Origin: an uncultured Alphaproteobacteria bacterium
GTDB lineage: Bacteria; Pseudomonadota; Alphaproteobacteria; UBA2136; UBA6156
Reading direction: 5' to 3'
DNA: 5,852 nt
Assembly (NCBI GenBank): GCA_937928525.1
Contig: CALFWJ010000165.1
Span: 1-5,852 of the forward strand
Part shown: positions 3,519 to 5,852 of the stretch, one piece after another
Layout of the letters: each line of letters starts with the position of its first letter
How positions within the stretch are numbered: position 1 is the first letter of the stretch
Notes under the pieces: model-generated
The model's database searches: none
Seen by the model: only the letters and a program-made list of their open reading frames with translations
Told to the model about the DNA's origin: nothing
Position numbers and translations under genes: made by a program

Positions 3519-5798
3519 ATGGCTAAACGTAAAACTAAAACTCCTGACAATTTTCTTTCGCGCCGTTTATCGGAAGGGCTAGGCCTATTTATTTTAATGG
3601 GAGCGGTTTATTTTACGCTCACGCTTCTCTCTTATTATGCTGGTGACCCTTCTTTTAATAACGCAACCCCTGTGCACAATGTGCAAAATTTGGGTGGGTT
3701 GCTTGGTGCTTATTTAGCTGATTTATTAATTATGTTGTTTGGATTGGCCGCATTTGTGCCGGTGGGTTTAATGGTCGTTTATGCAACGCTACTTATGTCG
3801 CACCGCCCGATGCAAGAAGGCGTGTTGCAACTGGCAACGCTGCCACCTTTACTTTTATCAGCTACAGCATTGCTTCAGCTTTGGCGTCCGTTACCAGAGT
3901 GGCCAGCAGGGCAAATTGGCTTTGGTAATGGTGGCCTAACGGGTAAGCTTTTGGTTGCTAAAACCGCGCCGTTTATTGGTGGATTTGGCTGCATTATGTT
4001 CTTTACGGTACTCTTTTTACTCACGACGTTATGGTTCTTTGGCTGTACCTTCCAAGATGTCTCACGTTGGGCGCGCCAAGCTAAAATTGCTATTATGTAT
4101 GTATGGAAGCGGGCGTACCGTGTGTTACGCCGCATTAAATTTAAACGCCCTGACCAGTTTGATTTACCGCTACCGTCACCTAAAATGCCAAAAGCCAAAC
4201 CTATGGTGCAACGGGTGGAAGAAAAGCCCAAACCTGCACCGCGCCTAGAGGCTGAAAAACAAACGGCATTGCCATTAAGTTTGGAAGGGAAATTTGTTCT
4301 TCCGCCTTTAAGTTTGTTAGATGAAATACCAAGCAAACAGGAAAATGAAAGCGAAGAAGCGCTTACGCAAAACGCGCGCCGCATTGAAGCAGAGCTTAAA
4401 AACTTTGGGGTTGTGGGTGCTATTACCAAAATTTGCCCAGGGCCTGTTATTACTATTTATGAGCTAGAGCCAGCTGCTGGTGTGAAAACGAGCCAGATTG
4501 TGAACTTGTCGGATGATTTAGCGCGGGCGATGAGTGCGATGAGTATTCGGATTGCGCCAATCCCTGGCCGTAACGTGATTGGCGTTGAGCTTCCCAACCA
4601 TAACCGTGGCATGATTAGCTTGCGGGAGCTATTACAAACTGAAGAATTTGAAACGAGCGCTGGCAAGCTTACGGTTGCTATGGGCGCAGATACCAGCGGT
4701 AACCCAACCTATGCCGACATTGCTAAAATGCCGCATGCGCTGATTGCGGGAACCACGGGCTCTGGTAAGTCGGTGGCGATGAATGCGTTTATTTTAAGCC
4801 TGTTGTACCGCATGACGCCTGATCAGCTTAAATTTGTGATGATTGACCCGAAAATGTTAGAGCTGTCTATTTACAATGATATTCCGCATTTACTAACGCC
4901 TGTCATTACCGACCCCAATAAAGCCGCCGCTGCTTTAAACTGGACAGTAAAAGAGATGGAAAACCGCTACCGCATGATGAGCGAGATGGGTGTGAAAAAC
5001 ATTGCATCGTTTAACGCGAAATTTAGTGAATTAGAAGTTAAGGGTGAAATCCCTACGCGGATGGTGCAAACAGGCTTTGATATTCATACTGGCCAACCTC
5101 AACTAGAAGAGCGCCCCGTAGCCGACAAAACCATGCCGCACATTGTGGTGGTGATTGATGAACTGGCCGACTTAATGATGGTGGCGGGTAAAGCAGTAGA
5201 GATGTATATTGCGCGCCTTACGCAAATGGCGCGGGCCAGTGGTATTCACCTTTTGGTTGCAACGCAGCGCCCCAGTGTTGATGTGGTGACGGGCTTGATT
5301 AAGGCGAATATTCCAACACGAATGTCGTTTAACGTGACGTCAAAAATTGATAGCCGTACGGTACTAGATAGCATGGGTGCCGAGCAGCTTTTGGGAAAAG
5401 GGGATATGCTTTATATGGGTAACGGTAGTAACAGCCTAGAGCGCATGCATGGTGCATTTGTAAGTGAAGATGAATGCAATAAGGTGGCTGACCATCTGCG
5501 CGCGCAAAGCGAGCCACAGTACATGGATAGTATTACCAATGGTGGTGGCGGTAACGATGCTGCACCAGGTGCGCCAATTGCGGCTGGTGGTGAAGGCGGT
5601 GAAGTTGATGAACTGTATCAGCAAGCCATCCAGATTGTAGCGCGTGAACAAAAAGCCAGTACTAGCTTTTTACAGCGCCAGCTTAAAATTGGTTATAACC
5701 GCGCCGCTGACCTGATTGATCGCATGGAAGCTGATGGCATGATTAGCGAACCTAACCACGTTGGTAAACGTGAAGTTGTGATGCGTAAACCAGAATAA
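3519..5798 (+). CDS. ftsK: FtsK DNA translocase, cell division
   Basis: This complete 759-residue FtsK/SpoIIIE protein anchors at the septum and pumps chromosome ends apart, normally activating XerCD/dif recombination. Four membrane segments lie at about 18-42, 62-92, 101-121 and 152-174. A short Lys/Pro-rich linker (about 215-250) follows, far shorter than in the 1329-residue E. coli protein. The motor (about 285-665) has Walker A GTTGSGKS (411-418), Walker B VVVIDELADL (543-552) and ATQRPSVDVVTGLIKANIPTR (581-601 region). The VQTGFDIHTG stretch (516-525) is an alphaproteobacterial trait in my recollection. A Gly/Ala-rich hinge (674-695) leads to the gamma winged helix (about 697-750), which contains FLQRQLKIGYNRAADLIDRM and NHVGKREV for recognising polar guide sequences. 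The ATG at 3519 follows only a weak AAG-type ribosome site and no convincing promoter. The next gene starts 33 bases after the stop with no terminator, so co-transcription is likely. Confidence 0.97.
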   Translation: MAKRKTKTPDNFLSRRLSEGLGLFILMGAVYFTLTLLSYYAGDPSFNNATPVHNVQNLGGLLGAYLADLLIMLFGLAAFVPVGLMVVYATLLMSHRPMQEGVLQLATLPPLLLSATALLQLWRPLPEWPAGQIGFGNGGLTGKLLVAKTAPFIGGFGCIMFFTVLFLLTTLWFFGCTFQDVSRWARQAKIAIMYVWKRAYRVLRRIKFKRPDQFDLPLPSPKMPKAKPMVQRVEEKPKPAPRLEAEKQTALPLSLEGKFVLPPLSLLDEIPSKQENESEEALTQNARRIEAELKNFGVVGAITKICPGPVITIYELEPAAGVKTSQIVNLSDDLARAMSAMSIRIAPIPGRNVIGVELPNHNRGMISLRELLQTEEFETSAGKLTVAMGADTSGNPTYADIAKMPHALIAGTTGSGKSVAMNAFILSLLYRMTPDQLKFVMIDPKMLELSIYNDIPHLLTPVITDPNKAAAALNWTVKEMENRYRMMSEMGVKNIASFNAKFSELEVKGEIPTRMVQTGFDIHTGQPQLEERPVADKTMPHIVVVIDELADLMMVAGKAVEMYIARLTQMARASGIHLLVATQRPSVDVVTGLIKANIPTRMSFNVTSKIDSRTVLDSMGAEQLLGKGDMLYMGNGSNSLERMHGAFVSEDECNKVADHLRAQSEPQYMDSITNGGGGNDAAPGAPIAAGGEGGEVDELYQQAIQIVAREQKASTSFLQRQLKIGYNRAADLIDRMEADGMISEPNHVGKREVVMRKPE

Positions 5799-5831
5799 TG
5801 TAACCATTTGTTATTTGTGACGTATAAGTTG

Positions 5832-5852
5832 ATGAACAATAAATTACGTAGG
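5832..5852 (+). CDS. Start of the gene after ftsK (partial), possibly lolA
   Basis: ATG at 5832 opens a frame of seven codons, MNNKLRR, cut by the window end. A polar start with Lys and Arg is what the n-region of a secretion signal looks like. In many proteobacteria the outer-membrane lipoprotein carrier gene lolA follows ftsK, so lolA is a reasonable guess from gene order, not from sequence. There is no clear ribosome site (only TAAG), and a TTG directly before the ATG is an in-frame alternative. No terminator separates it from ftsK. Confidence 0.45.

Noticed and set aside
3875..4429. Minus-strand 184-codon frame inside ftsK
   Set aside because: Antisense shadow of the ftsK linker and membrane domain. 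The composition is an artefact of complementing the FtsK codons.

Overview
The window reads as chromosomal DNA of a proteobacterium, most likely an alphaproteobacterium of moderate-to-low GC. The best clue is the FtsK motor. Between Walker A and Walker B it carries a stretch containing VQTGFD..TG, which I associate with alphaproteobacterial FtsK and do not find in the E. coli protein as I remember it. The free-standing Fis-family protein ends in INRNTLRKKI...DI, like the NtrC/NtrX-type Fis helices of alphaproteobacteria. I cannot assign an order or genus.

Layout. Positions 1-84 may be the 3' tail of an upstream gene. A perfect-palindrome terminator follows at 152-175. Positions 176-576 form an AT-rich, apparently non-coding leader with possible RNA structure. 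A small Fis-family nucleoid/transcription factor lies at 577-912 (+). It converges on a soluble YdcF/DUF218-like protein (968-1489, -), and the two share a two-way terminator. A 70-residue two-helix membrane protein follows (1608-1820, -). It is divergent from pgeF, a multicopper-oxidase-fold (laccase-domain) peptidoglycan editing factor (about 1939-2670, +). pgeF converges on a short Gln-rich minus-strand ORF or gene remnant (2695-2856, -), and the terminator between them has a UUCG loop on the minus strand. A small lipoprotein gene (2963-3415, +) appears to be transcribed from a promoter that places the transcript start at its ATG. Last comes full-length ftsK (3519-5798, +), and 33 bases later the first codons of another gene, possibly lolA by gene-order analogy.

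Functionally the window is mostly single-gene transcription units separated by intrinsic terminators, not one operon. The theme is cell-envelope and chromosome housekeeping: PgeF (peptidoglycan precursor quality control), FtsK (septal DNA translocation), a lipoprotein, a small membrane protein and Fis. I found no mobile element, CRISPR array, tRNA, rRNA or defence system. The most noteworthy points are the shortened N-terminal loop of PgeF, the probable leaderless lipoprotein mRNA, the minus-strand small ORF with its own terminator, and the structured leader upstream of fis. Nothing here clearly amounts to a new biological system.
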